The translations under genes and the position numbers were made by a program. Under the pieces are notes generated by a model. That model saw only the letters and a program-made list of their open reading frames with translations, had not been told where the DNA came from and ran no database searches. Source: Clostridioides difficile (lineage in GTDB: Bacteria; Bacillota; Clostridia; Peptostreptococcales; Peptostreptococcaceae). From it: a DNA stretch of 64,000 nucleotides. Shown here in pieces: positions 18,854 to 26,828 of this stretch. The DNA is taken from positions 1,426,001 to 1,490,000 of the forward strand of contig CP103804.1 in assembly GCA_024919175.1 (NCBI GenBank), read 5' to 3'. Each line of letters starts with the position of its first letter. Within the stretch, counting starts at the first letter, position 1.

Positions 18854-18947
18854 AGAGATGTGAGAAATATTAGGAATATATGGATGATTATTCTATGTAC
18901 ATAATAAAGAGATGTAATTTAATATAATGTTGGGAGGAATTTAAGAA

Positions 18948-21095
18948 ATGAATAAGAAAAACTTAGCAATGGCTATGGCAGCAGTTACTGTTATAGGTTC
19001 TGCAGCACCAATATTTGCAGATAGTACTACGCCAGGTTATACTGTAGTGAAAAATGATTGGAAAAAAGCAGTAAAGCAATTACAAGATGGGTTGAAAAAT
19101 AAAACTATATCAGCAATAGAGGTATCTTTTAATGGAAAACCTGTTGGAGATGCTACACCAGAAAATTCTGGAGCAACAAAATTAGAGAGAGATGCTGCAG
19201 CTGAAAAGTTATATAATTTAGTAAATACACAATTAGATAAATTAGGCGATGGAGATTATGTTGATTTTGAAGTGACTTATAATTTAGGAGCTCAAATACT
19301 TACAGAAGCAGAGGCGAACGCAGTTCTTACAAAATTAAAACAATATAATGATAAAGTGCTTATAGATTCTGCGACAACTACAGTAGCAGGTATGGTATCT
19401 GCTACACAAGATGCTGATTCTAAGAATGTTGAAGCTGCTCCACTTAAAGTTAGTGATATGTATACAATACCATCTACTGTTACTGGAACTGATGACGCTG
19501 GGTATACTATTGCTAAAGCAGCAGAAAAGACTACAACTTTATTGTATGGTAAGGTTGGGGATACAACTGCAGGTAAAGCAATAACAGCAGATGCAACAGC
19601 AAATGAAGCTTTTGCTGGAAATGGAAAGGTTGTTGACTATAATAAATCATTCAAAGCAAATGTACAATCAGATGGAACAGTTAAGACAACTGGAGTTGTA
19701 CTTAAAGATGCAAGTGATATGGCTGCAACAGGTACTGTAAAAGTTAGAGTTACAAGTGCAAAAGAAGAATCTGTTGATGTAGATTCAAGTTCATATATTA
19801 GTGCTGAAAATTTAGCTAAAAAATATGTGTTTAATTCTAGTGAGGTTTCTAAAGCATATAATGCAATAGTTGAATTACAAAATGATGGAATAGAATCTGA
19901 TTTAGTACAGTTAGTTAATGGAAAATATCAAGTTATTTTCTATCCAGAGGGAAAAAGATTAGAAACTAAATCTGCAGATATAGTAGCTGATGCAGATAGT
20001 CCAGCTAAAATAACTGTAAAAGCTAATAAATTAAAAGACTTAAAAGACTATGTAGATGACTTAAAAACATACAATAATACTTACTCAAATGTTGTAACAG
20101 TAGCAGGAGAAGATAGAATGGAAACTGCTATAGAATTAAGTAGTAAATATTATAATTCTGATGATAAAAATGCAATAACTAATGATGCAGTTAATAATAT
20201 AGTATTAGTTGGATCTACATCTATAGTTGATGGTCTTGTTGCATCACCATTAGCTTCAGAAAAAACAGCTCCATTATTATTAACATCAAAAGATAAATTA
20301 GATTCATCAGTAAAATCTGAAATAAAGAGAGTTATGAACTTAAAGAGTGATACTGGTATAAATACTTCTAAAAAAGTATATTTAGCTGGTGGAGTTAATT
20401 CTATATCTAAAGATGTAGAAACTGAATTGAAAAATATGGGTCTTAAAGTTACAAGATTATCAGGAGAAGACAGATATGAAACTTCTTTAGAAATAGCTGA
20501 TGAAATAGGTCTTGATAATGATAAAGCCTTTGTAGTTGGTGGTACTGGGTTAGCAGATGCTATGAGTATAGCTCCAGTTGCTTCACAACTTAAAGATGGG
20601 GATGCTACTCCAATAGTAGTTGTAGATGGAAAAGCAAAAGAAATAAGTGATGATGCTAAGAGTTTCTTAGGAACTTCTGATGTTGATATAATAGGTGGAA
20701 AAAATAGTGTATCTAAAGAAATTGAAGAGTCAATAGATAGTGCAACTGGAAAAACTCCAGATAGAATAAGTGGAGATGATAGACAAGCAACTAATGCTGA
20801 AGTTTTAAAAGAAGATGATTATTTCACAGATGGTGAAGTTGTGAATTACTTTGTTGCTAAAGATGGTTCTACTAAAGAAGATCAATTAGTAGATGCATTA
20901 GCAGCAGCACCAATAGCAGGTAGATTTAAGAATTCTCCAGCTCCAATTATATTAGCTACTGATACTTTATCTTCTGATCAAAATGTGGCTGTAAGTAAAG
21001 CAGTTCCTAAAGATGGTGGAACTAACTTAGTTCAAGTAGGTAAAGGTATAGCTTCTTCAGTTATAAACAAAATGAAAGATTTATTAGATATGTAA
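18948..21095 (+). CDS. slpA: S-layer precursor protein SlpA
   Basis: A 715-residue preprotein of the two S-layer subunits. The signal peptide is cleaved after IFA (about residue 24). Residues 25-342 are the variable low-molecular-weight subunit, which opens GYTVVKNDWKKAVKQLQDGL. The Cwp84 site is recognisable as ETKS/ADIV, after S342. Residues 343-715 form the high-molecular-weight subunit, which begins with the interaction region (VIFYPEGKRL lies just before the cut; KDLKDYVDDLKTYNN after it) and continues with three CWB2 repeats from ~383 (GEDRMETAIELS, GEDRYETSLEIA, GDDRQATNAEVL). Subunits reassociate tightly and tile the cell as the paracrystalline S-layer. It has its own promoter, an excellent ribosome site (TGGGAGGA) and two terminators, consistent with very high expression. 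By memory the HMW part resembles the reference strain closely while the LMW part differs. Confidence 0.98.
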   Translation: MNKKNLAMAMAAVTVIGSAAPIFADSTTPGYTVVKNDWKKAVKQLQDGLKNKTISAIEVSFNGKPVGDATPENSGATKLERDAAAEKLYNLVNTQLDKLGDGDYVDFEVTYNLGAQILTEAEANAVLTKLKQYNDKVLIDSATTTVAGMVSATQDADSKNVEAAPLKVSDMYTIPSTVTGTDDAGYTIAKAAEKTTTLLYGKVGDTTAGKAITADATANEAFAGNGKVVDYNKSFKANVQSDGTVKTTGVVLKDASDMAATGTVKVRVTSAKEESVDVDSSSYISAENLAKKYVFNSSEVSKAYNAIVELQNDGIESDLVQLVNGKYQVIFYPEGKRLETKSADIVADADSPAKITVKANKLKDLKDYVDDLKTYNNTYSNVVTVAGEDRMETAIELSSKYYNSDDKNAITNDAVNNIVLVGSTSIVDGLVASPLASEKTAPLLLTSKDKLDSSVKSEIKRVMNLKSDTGINTSKKVYLAGGVNSISKDVETELKNMGLKVTRLSGEDRYETSLEIADEIGLDNDKAFVVGGTGLADAMSIAPVASQLKDGDATPIVVVDGKAKEISDDAKSFLGTSDVDIIGGKNSVSKEIEESIDSATGKTPDRISGDDRQATNAEVLKEDDYFTDGEVVNYFVAKDGSTKEDQLVDALAAAPIAGRFKNSPAPIILATDTLSSDQNVAVSKAVPKDGGTNLVQVGKGIASSVINKMKDLLDM

Positions 21096-21122
21096 TATAA
21101 GTTTTAATAAAGCTTTAAATAG

Positions 21123-21152
21123 AAAAAGACTTCTCGTATGAGAAGTCTTTTT
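21123..21152 (+). terminator. First slpA terminator
   Basis: AAAAAGACTTCTC, GTAT loop, GAGAAGTCTTTTT: perfect 13-base stem and T-tract, typical of a strong terminator. Confidence 0.93.
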
Positions 21153-21176
21153 TATAACAAAAAATAAATATAAAAT

Positions 21177-21207
21177 AAAATAGAGGCTATTCATAGCCTC
21201 TATTTTA
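21177..21207. terminator. Second hairpin after slpA, probably bidirectional
   Basis: AAAATAGAGGCTA, TTCA loop, TAGCCTCTATTTT: a perfect 13-base stem 25 bases after the first terminator. The symmetrical A/T flanks allow action on either strand. Confidence 0.85.
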
Positions 21208-21269
21208 TGTGAGAAATACCTAAATAAAAAGATGTTTAATTTATTTAAGTAAAATCATTATACTATAAA
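21208..21269. repeat. Intergenic repeat copy A, upstream of secA2
   Basis: Starts TGTGAGAAATAC directly after the second slpA hairpin and ends ATTATACTATAAA. A related copy in the same position relative to a terminator lies after secA2 (23819-23885); conserved blocks include TGTGAGAAATAC, GATG-TT-AA and ATTATACTATAAA. Confidence 0.65.
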
Positions 21270-21304
21270 TTAAAATAATTGTCTACTATTATGGATTTTT
21301 AATG

Positions 21305-21310
21305 TATAAT
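21305..21310 (+). promoter_or_regulatory. Likely -10 element of secA2
   Basis: A consensus TATAAT, preceded by TG, lies 38 bases before the secA2 ATG. A TTGTCT 20 bases upstream is too far for a standard -35, so the -35 is unclear. Confidence 0.45.
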
Positions 21311-21342
21311 AGTAATTGGACAATAGAAAAGGAGGTACTTAT

Positions 21343-23688
21343 ATGTCAGTTATAGATGCGATACTTGACAAAGCAGATGAACAAGAAATAAAGAAATTGA
21401 ATGTTATAGTAGATAAAATAGATGCGCTAGAAGATAGTATGAAAAATCTATCAGATGAAAAATTAAAAGACATGACAGCTATATTTAAAGAGAGAATTGA
21501 AAAAGGTGAAACTTTAGATGATATACTTCCAGAAGCATTTGCTGTGGTAAGAGAAGTATCAAAAAGAAAATTAGGAATGCGTCAATATAGAGTACAGTTA
21601 ATTGGTGGCATAGTAATACATCAAGGTAAGATAGCAGAGATGAAAACTGGAGAAGGTAAAACACTAGTTGAGGTAGCACCAGTATATCTAAATGCCCTTA
21701 CAGGTAGGGGTGTACATGTAATCACAGTAAATGATTACTTGGCAGAACGTGATAAAGAACTTATGTGTCCAGTTTATGAATCTCTTGGTATGACAGTAGG
21801 AGTAATTATAGCCAATCAAGACCAAAATATAAGAAAACAACAATATAAATGTGATATAACTTATGGTACAAATAGTGAATTTGGATTTGACTATTTAAGA
21901 GACAATATGGTACCAGATTTATCCTATAAAGTACAAAGAGAACTAAATTTTGCTATAGTAGATGAGGTAGACTCAATATTAATAGATGAAGCTAGAACTC
22001 CTCTTATTATTGCAGGAGATGGTGATGAAGATTTAAAACTTTATGAATTGGCAAATAGCTTTATAAAAACTGTTAAAGAAGAAGACTTTGAAATGGATAG
22101 AAAAGATAAAACTATAGCTTTAACAGCAAGTGGTATAAGTAAAGCTGAGTCATTTTTTGGTATAACAAATCTTACTGATATAAAGAGCATAGAATTGTAT
22201 CATCATATAAATCAAGCTTTAAGAGGACATAAGCTTATGGAGAAAGATGTTGACTATGTTATTTCAAATGGAGAAGTAATGATAGTTGACGAATTTACAG
22301 GAAGAGTAATGGATGGAAGAAGATATACAGATGGACTTCACCAAGCTATAGAAGCTAAAGAAGGCGTTGAAATAAAAAATGAATCTAAGACTATGGCTAC
22401 TGTTACTTATCAAAACTTCTTTAGACTATATGAAAAACTTTCTGGTATGACTGGTACTGCAAAGACAGAAGAAGGGGAATTTGAGTCAATTTATAAGTTA
22501 AATGTTGTTCAAATACCAACTAATAAACCAGTTATTAGAGCTGATTTACATGATAAAGTGTTTAAGACTGAAGACGAAAAGTACAATGCTGTTGTAGAAG
22601 AAATAATAAGGATACATAAGACTAGACAACCAGTACTTGTTGGTACAGTTTCTGTTGAAAAGTCTGAAAAGTTATCTAAAATGCTTAAAAAACAAGGTAT
22701 TAAGCATCAGGTCTTAAATGCAAAACAACATGATAAAGAGGCAGAAATAATTTCTAAAGCTGGGAAATTAGATTCTATAACTATTGCTACAAATATGGCA
22801 GGTAGAGGTACAGATATTTCTCTAGGTGCAGGAGATAAAGAAGAAGAGCAAGAAGTTAAAAATTTAGGTGGTCTTTATGTTATTGGTACAGAAAGACATG
22901 AATCAAGAAGAATTGATAATCAGCTTAGAGGTCGTTCTGGTCGTCAAGGAGACCCTGGAACATCAAGATTTTTTGTAAGTCTTGAAGATGATGTAATAAA
23001 ACTTTATGGTGGAAAGACTATAGAGAAACTTATGAAGAGAACAAGCTCAAAAGAAAATACAGCTATTGAAAGTAAAGCACTTACAAGAGCTATAGAAAGA
23101 GCACAAAAAGGTGTAGAAGGTAAAAACTTTGAAATAAGAAAAAATGTCCTTAAGTATGATGATACTATTAATGAACAAAGAAAAGTTATATATAATGAAA
23201 GAAATAAAGTGTTAAATGATGAAGATATCCAAGAAGATATTCAAAAAATGGTTAAAGATATCATACAAGAAGCAGGAGAAATTTATTTAGTTGGAAGAAA
23301 AAGAGATTATTATGGATATTTTAAATATTTATATAGTACATTTATGCCAGCAGATACGTTACTAATACCTGGTGTAGATAAAAAAAGTGTTCAAGAAATA
23401 GTTGATAGTACTTATGAAATTTCGAGAAGAGTTTATGATTTGAAAAAGATGATGGTTGGTATTGATAAGGTTGCAGAGTTGGAAAAAACAGTACTTTTAA
23501 AAGTAGTGGACCAATATTGGATAGATCATATAGATGCTATGGAACAATTGAGACAGTATGTAGGCTTAAAAACATATGCTCAAAAAGACCCATTTAAGGA
23601 ATATGCCTTAGAAGGATATGATATGTTTGAAGAATTAAATAAAAATATAAGGGAAACAACAGTGCAATACCTATATAAATTCAACTAA
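21343..23688 (+). CDS. secA2: Accessory Sec ATPase SecA2
   Basis: A 781-residue SecA-type ATPase that drives export of SlpA and other Cwp proteins through the Sec channel. The nucleotide-binding folds show MKTGEGKTL (Walker A), VDEVDSILIDEARTPL (Walker B and SecA signature), TNMAGRGTDI and QLRGRSGRQGDPG. The C-terminus ends at YLYKFN without the zinc-binding linker of housekeeping SecA1, as expected for SecA2. I set the start at ATG 21343, eight bases after AAGGAGG; a TTG at 21316 lies upstream of the ribosome site. It sits between slpA and its paralogue cwp2 as part of the S-layer cassette. Confidence 0.97.
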   Translation: MSVIDAILDKADEQEIKKLNVIVDKIDALEDSMKNLSDEKLKDMTAIFKERIEKGETLDDILPEAFAVVREVSKRKLGMRQYRVQLIGGIVIHQGKIAEMKTGEGKTLVEVAPVYLNALTGRGVHVITVNDYLAERDKELMCPVYESLGMTVGVIIANQDQNIRKQQYKCDITYGTNSEFGFDYLRDNMVPDLSYKVQRELNFAIVDEVDSILIDEARTPLIIAGDGDEDLKLYELANSFIKTVKEEDFEMDRKDKTIALTASGISKAESFFGITNLTDIKSIELYHHINQALRGHKLMEKDVDYVISNGEVMIVDEFTGRVMDGRRYTDGLHQAIEAKEGVEIKNESKTMATVTYQNFFRLYEKLSGMTGTAKTEEGEFESIYKLNVVQIPTNKPVIRADLHDKVFKTEDEKYNAVVEEIIRIHKTRQPVLVGTVSVEKSEKLSKMLKKQGIKHQVLNAKQHDKEAEIISKAGKLDSITIATNMAGRGTDISLGAGDKEEEQEVKNLGGLYVIGTERHESRRIDNQLRGRSGRQGDPGTSRFFVSLEDDVIKLYGGKTIEKLMKRTSSKENTAIESKALTRAIERAQKGVEGKNFEIRKNVLKYDDTINEQRKVIYNERNKVLNDEDIQEDIQKMVKDIIQEAGEIYLVGRKRDYYGYFKYLYSTFMPADTLLIPGVDKKSVQEIVDSTYEISRRVYDLKKMMVGIDKVAELEKTVLLKVVDQYWIDHIDAMEQLRQYVGLKTYAQKDPFKEYALEGYDMFEELNKNIRETTVQYLYKFN

Positions 23689-23786
23689 AAAATTACTTGT
23701 GTAATTGTTGTTAAATATTAAGATTAGCAAGTATTTTGAATTTTATATATTAAAATTACAATTAAATTATTAAATCTATATAAATG

Positions 23787-23816
23787 AAAAAGAAGCTGAA
23801 AATCAGCTTCTTTTTC
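23787..23816 (+). terminator. Intrinsic terminator after secA2
   Basis: AAAAAGAAGCTGA, AAA loop, TCAGCTTCTTTTT: a perfect 13-base stem with T-tract. Confidence 0.92.
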
Positions 23817-23818
23817 TG

Positions 23819-23885
23819 TGTGAGAAATACGGAAAAAAGAGATGCTTGAAATTTCTTTCTTCCATTTAATATTATACTATAAAGA
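23819..23885. repeat. Intergenic repeat copy B, after the secA2 terminator
   Basis: TGTGAGAAATAC...GATGCTTGAA...ATTATACTATAAA is a diverged copy of the element at 21208-21269, in the same place just after a terminator. Confidence 0.65.
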
Positions 23886-24029
23886 AGATGAAAAGTCTAT
23901 TAGTTATAAACTGGATTATAAAAAAAAATTACAATTTTGTTACTTTTTTGTATACATAAATATTTATAAAATAAGGTATTAAAAGGAATTTTGTTTCAAA
24001 TGGTTAATTATTACAATACATCCTATTTA
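23886..24029. other. AT-rich gap between repeat copy B and the cwp2 promoter
   Basis: The 423-base gap between secA2 and cwp2 holds the secA2 terminator, repeat copy B and the cwp2 promoter. The rest is AT-rich with TGTTAC-N5-TGTATA near 23938, a poor match to the WalR box; no open frame is credible. Confidence 0.4.
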
Positions 24030-24058
24030 TTGAAATAATGTCAGATATATATTATAAT
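24030..24058 (+). promoter_or_regulatory. Predicted cwp2 promoter
   Basis: TTGAAA (24030-24035), 17-base spacer, TATAAT (24053-24058): a near-consensus housekeeping promoter with a leader of about 47 bases. Confidence 0.75.
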
Positions 24059-24111
24059 TGGTAAATAAGGAAAAATTGATAAAAAACTGAATTTTTTAGG
24101 GGGAGAATACC

Positions 24112-25983
24112 ATGAATAGAAAAAATCTTTCAGTAGTTATGGCAGCTGCAATGATAAGTACATCAGTAGCTCCAATTTTTGCTGCGGAAACTACACAGAT
24201 AAAAAAACAAACAATAACTAAAAAAGAATCTACAGAGTTAGTTTCAAAAGTTAGAGACCTAATGTCTCAAAAATATACTGGAGGTTCTCAAGTTGGACAA
24301 CCAATATATGAAATAAAGGTTGGTGAAACTTCATCACAATTAAAAATAATAACTAATATAGATGAATTAGAAAAACTAGTAAATGCTTTGGGAGAAAATA
24401 AAGAACTTCTTGTAACTATAACAGATAAAGGGCATGTAACAAATAGTGCAAATGAAGTAGTTGCTGAAGCAATTGAAAAATATGAAAATTCAGCAGACCT
24501 TTCAGCTGAAGCTAATTCCATAACAGAAAAGGCTAAAACTGAAACTAATGGAATTTATAAAGTTGCAGATGTAAAAGCTTCATATGATAGTGCCAAAGAT
24601 AAGTTAGTTATAACTTTAAGAGATAAAGCAGAAACAGTAACTTCTAAAACTGTAGCAGTGGGTGTTGGTGATGAAAAGGTTGATTTAACAGTAAATCCAG
24701 TTGATTCAACTGGAACAAACTTAGACCCTTCTGCAGAAGGTTTTAAAGTAAATAAAATAAATAAATTAGGTATAGCAGGAGCTAAAAATATTGATGATAT
24801 TCAATTAGCTGAAATAACTATAAAAAATAGTGATTTAAATACAGTTTCACCACAAGATTTATACGATGGATATAGATTAACTGTTCAAGGTAATATGGTA
24901 GTAAATGGTACATCAAAATCAATTAGTGATATTTCAGCAAAAGATTCAGAAACAGGAAAGTATAAATTTACTGTTAAATATACTGATGCATCTGGAAAAG
25001 CGATAGAACTCACTGTAGAAAGTACTAACGAAAAAGAGTTAAAAGACACTAAATCAGCATTAGAAGGAAATTCAAAAGTTAAATTAATAGCTGGAGACGA
25101 TAGATATGCAACTGCAGTAGCTATAGCAAAACAAACAAAATACACTGATAATATAGTTATAGTTAATTCAAATAAATTAGTTGATGGGTTAGCAGCTACA
25201 CCACTAGCTCAATCTAAAAAAGCTCCTATATTATTAGCAGCTGATAATGAAATACCAAAAGTAACATTAGATTATATAAAAGATATAATTAAGAAAAGCC
25301 CATCTGCTAAGATATATATAGTAGGTGGAGAGTCAGCAGTATCAAATATAGCTAAAAAGCAATTAGAATCAATAACTAAGAATGTTGAAAGATTAGCTGG
25401 AGATGATAGACATACAACTTCAGTAGCAGTAGCAAAAGCTATGGGTTCTTTTAAAGAAGCATTTGTAGTAGGTGCAAAAGGTGAAGCTGATGCTATGAGT
25501 ATAGCTGCTAAAGCTGCTGAACTTAAGGCTCCTATAATAGTAAATGGTTGGAATGATCTCTCAGCAGAAGCCATCAAGTTGATGGATGGAAAAGAGATTG
25601 GCATAGTTGGTGGTTCTAATAATGTATCTAGCCAAATTGAAAATCAACTTGTTGATATTGATAAAGATAGAAAAGTTCAAAGAGTTGAAGGAGAAACAAG
25701 ACATGATACTAATGCTAAAGTCATAGAAACATATTATGATAAATTAGATAAACTATATATAGCAAAAGATGGATATGGAAATAATGGTATGCTAGTAGAT
25801 GCATTGGCAGCAGGACCTCTAGCAGCAGGTAAAGGTCCAATACTTCTAGCTAAAACTGATATAACAGACTCACAAAAAAATGCCCTTGGTAAAAAATTAA
25901 ATCTTGGTGCAGAAGTAACTCAAATAGGTAATGGAGTTGAATTGACAGTAATACAAAAGATAGCTAAGATACTAGGTTGGTAA
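24112..25983 (+). CDS. cwp2: Cell wall protein Cwp2, SlpA-like paralogue with C-terminal CWB2 repeats
   Basis: A 623-residue surface protein. The signal peptide is cleaved after IFA (about residue 25). Residues 26-320 form the variable exposed region; its opening (TELVSKVRDLM, IYEIKV, VTITDKGHVT) resembles Cwp8. Three CWB2 repeats occupy ~322-623 (GDDRYATAVAIA, GDDRHTTSVAVA, GETRHDTNAKVI). Cwp2 is an abundant minor component of the S-layer and has been linked to adhesion and toxin release in published mutants. No SlpA-like Cwp84 site (TKS/A) is evident in the middle, so it is probably not split. It has its own near-consensus promoter and a GGGGGAG ribosome site. Confidence 0.94.
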   Translation: MNRKNLSVVMAAAMISTSVAPIFAAETTQIKKQTITKKESTELVSKVRDLMSQKYTGGSQVGQPIYEIKVGETSSQLKIITNIDELEKLVNALGENKELLVTITDKGHVTNSANEVVAEAIEKYENSADLSAEANSITEKAKTETNGIYKVADVKASYDSAKDKLVITLRDKAETVTSKTVAVGVGDEKVDLTVNPVDSTGTNLDPSAEGFKVNKINKLGIAGAKNIDDIQLAEITIKNSDLNTVSPQDLYDGYRLTVQGNMVVNGTSKSISDISAKDSETGKYKFTVKYTDASGKAIELTVESTNEKELKDTKSALEGNSKVKLIAGDDRYATAVAIAKQTKYTDNIVIVNSNKLVDGLAATPLAQSKKAPILLAADNEIPKVTLDYIKDIIKKSPSAKIYIVGGESAVSNIAKKQLESITKNVERLAGDDRHTTSVAVAKAMGSFKEAFVVGAKGEADAMSIAAKAAELKAPIIVNGWNDLSAEAIKLMDGKEIGIVGGSNNVSSQIENQLVDIDKDRKVQRVEGETRHDTNAKVIETYYDKLDKLYIAKDGYGNNGMLVDALAAGPLAAGKGPILLAKTDITDSQKNALGKKLNLGAEVTQIGNGVELTVIQKIAKILGW

Positions 25984-26000
25984 TAACTTATACTGTGGAG

Positions 26001-26031
26001 AAGATTCCTTAATAAACAGGGAATCTTTTTC
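26001..26031 (+). terminator. Intrinsic terminator after cwp2
   Basis: AAGATTCC (26001-26008) pairs with GGAATCTT (26020-26027), followed by TTTT. Confidence 0.8.
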
Positions 26032-26088
26032 TATAGTTATGCTATTTATTGTAAATTATAATATTTTATGAAATAGGAGGATATAGTA

Positions 26089-26796
26089 GTGGTAGATGCA
26101 ACTTTATTTTTTACACCACATCAAGATGATGAAACTTTAAGTATGGGTAGTGCTATAATTGAGCATGTTGAAAAGACTGATACACATGTAATATTATGTA
26201 CAGATGGTAGTAAATCAATAATAAGAAAAGTCTTAGATGATGGAGGGTCATGTTCTTATCATATTAAAGATGTACATAAGTATTCTCTACCAGAAAGTAC
26301 ATTTTCAAAAGAGAGAGATGAAGAGTTTAAAGACAGTTGTGAAGCAATGGGTGTAAAAGAAAGTAATATACATATAGAAGATAATAGAGCTCATGATGGA
26401 GAGTTGAATAAAGAAAAAGCAAGAGAAATAATTCTTAAGTACTTAAAAGAATATCCAGATGCAAAGGTAAAGACTGTTACTCCGTTTAAGGCTAGTGGCA
26501 TACATGAAGACCATAGAGCATTAGGAGAAGCAGCTTTAGAACTATATAAAGAAGGTAAAATAAAAGATTTAAGATTTTATGTAGAGCCATATGATTACAA
26601 TGATTTTAAAAAAGTTAATCCAAATGTAGAAGTATGGGAGGTATTACCTAGTCAAGAAGAGAAGTTATTAAGTGCAATGAATGCATATAAAAAATGGAAT
26701 CCTGAAAGTGGTCATTATGCTATAGGATATCATTCAGTAAAATCTCATTTTGATGAGCTAGCTACAAATAAAATACAGTATGTACATGCTCCATAA
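26089..26796 (+). CDS. PIG-L / LmbE family zinc deacetylase
   Basis: A 235-residue soluble protein with the PIG-L zinc signature: P10-HQDDE (H11, D14 as ligands) and the later H139-EDH142 motif with H142 as third ligand. The family removes N-acetyl groups from GlcNAc-type substrates (GlcNAc-PI, GlcNAc-malate in bacillithiol synthesis, antibiotic intermediates). There is no signal peptide, so it acts inside the cell, unlike its neighbours. The start is GTG with a good AGGAGG ribosome site. It ends 32 bases before cwp66 with no terminator, so the two are likely co-transcribed. The substrate is unknown; cell-surface glycan modification is only a guess from context. Confidence 0.85.
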   Translation: MVDATLFFTPHQDDETLSMGSAIIEHVEKTDTHVILCTDGSKSIIRKVLDDGGSCSYHIKDVHKYSLPESTFSKERDEEFKDSCEAMGVKESNIHIEDNRAHDGELNKEKAREIILKYLKEYPDAKVKTVTPFKASGIHEDHRALGEAALELYKEGKIKDLRFYVEPYDYNDFKKVNPNVEVWEVLPSQEEKLLSAMNAYKKWNPESGHYAIGYHSVKSHFDELATNKIQYVHAP

Positions 26797-26828
26797 AATA
26801 TTAATAAAGAATTAGGAGGTAAGAATTA

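Noticed and set aside
23936..23955. TGTTAC-N5-TGTATA upstream of cwp2 as a WalR box
   Set aside because: Second half-site breaks the consensus at its fifth base; the match is no better than expected in such AT-rich DNA.
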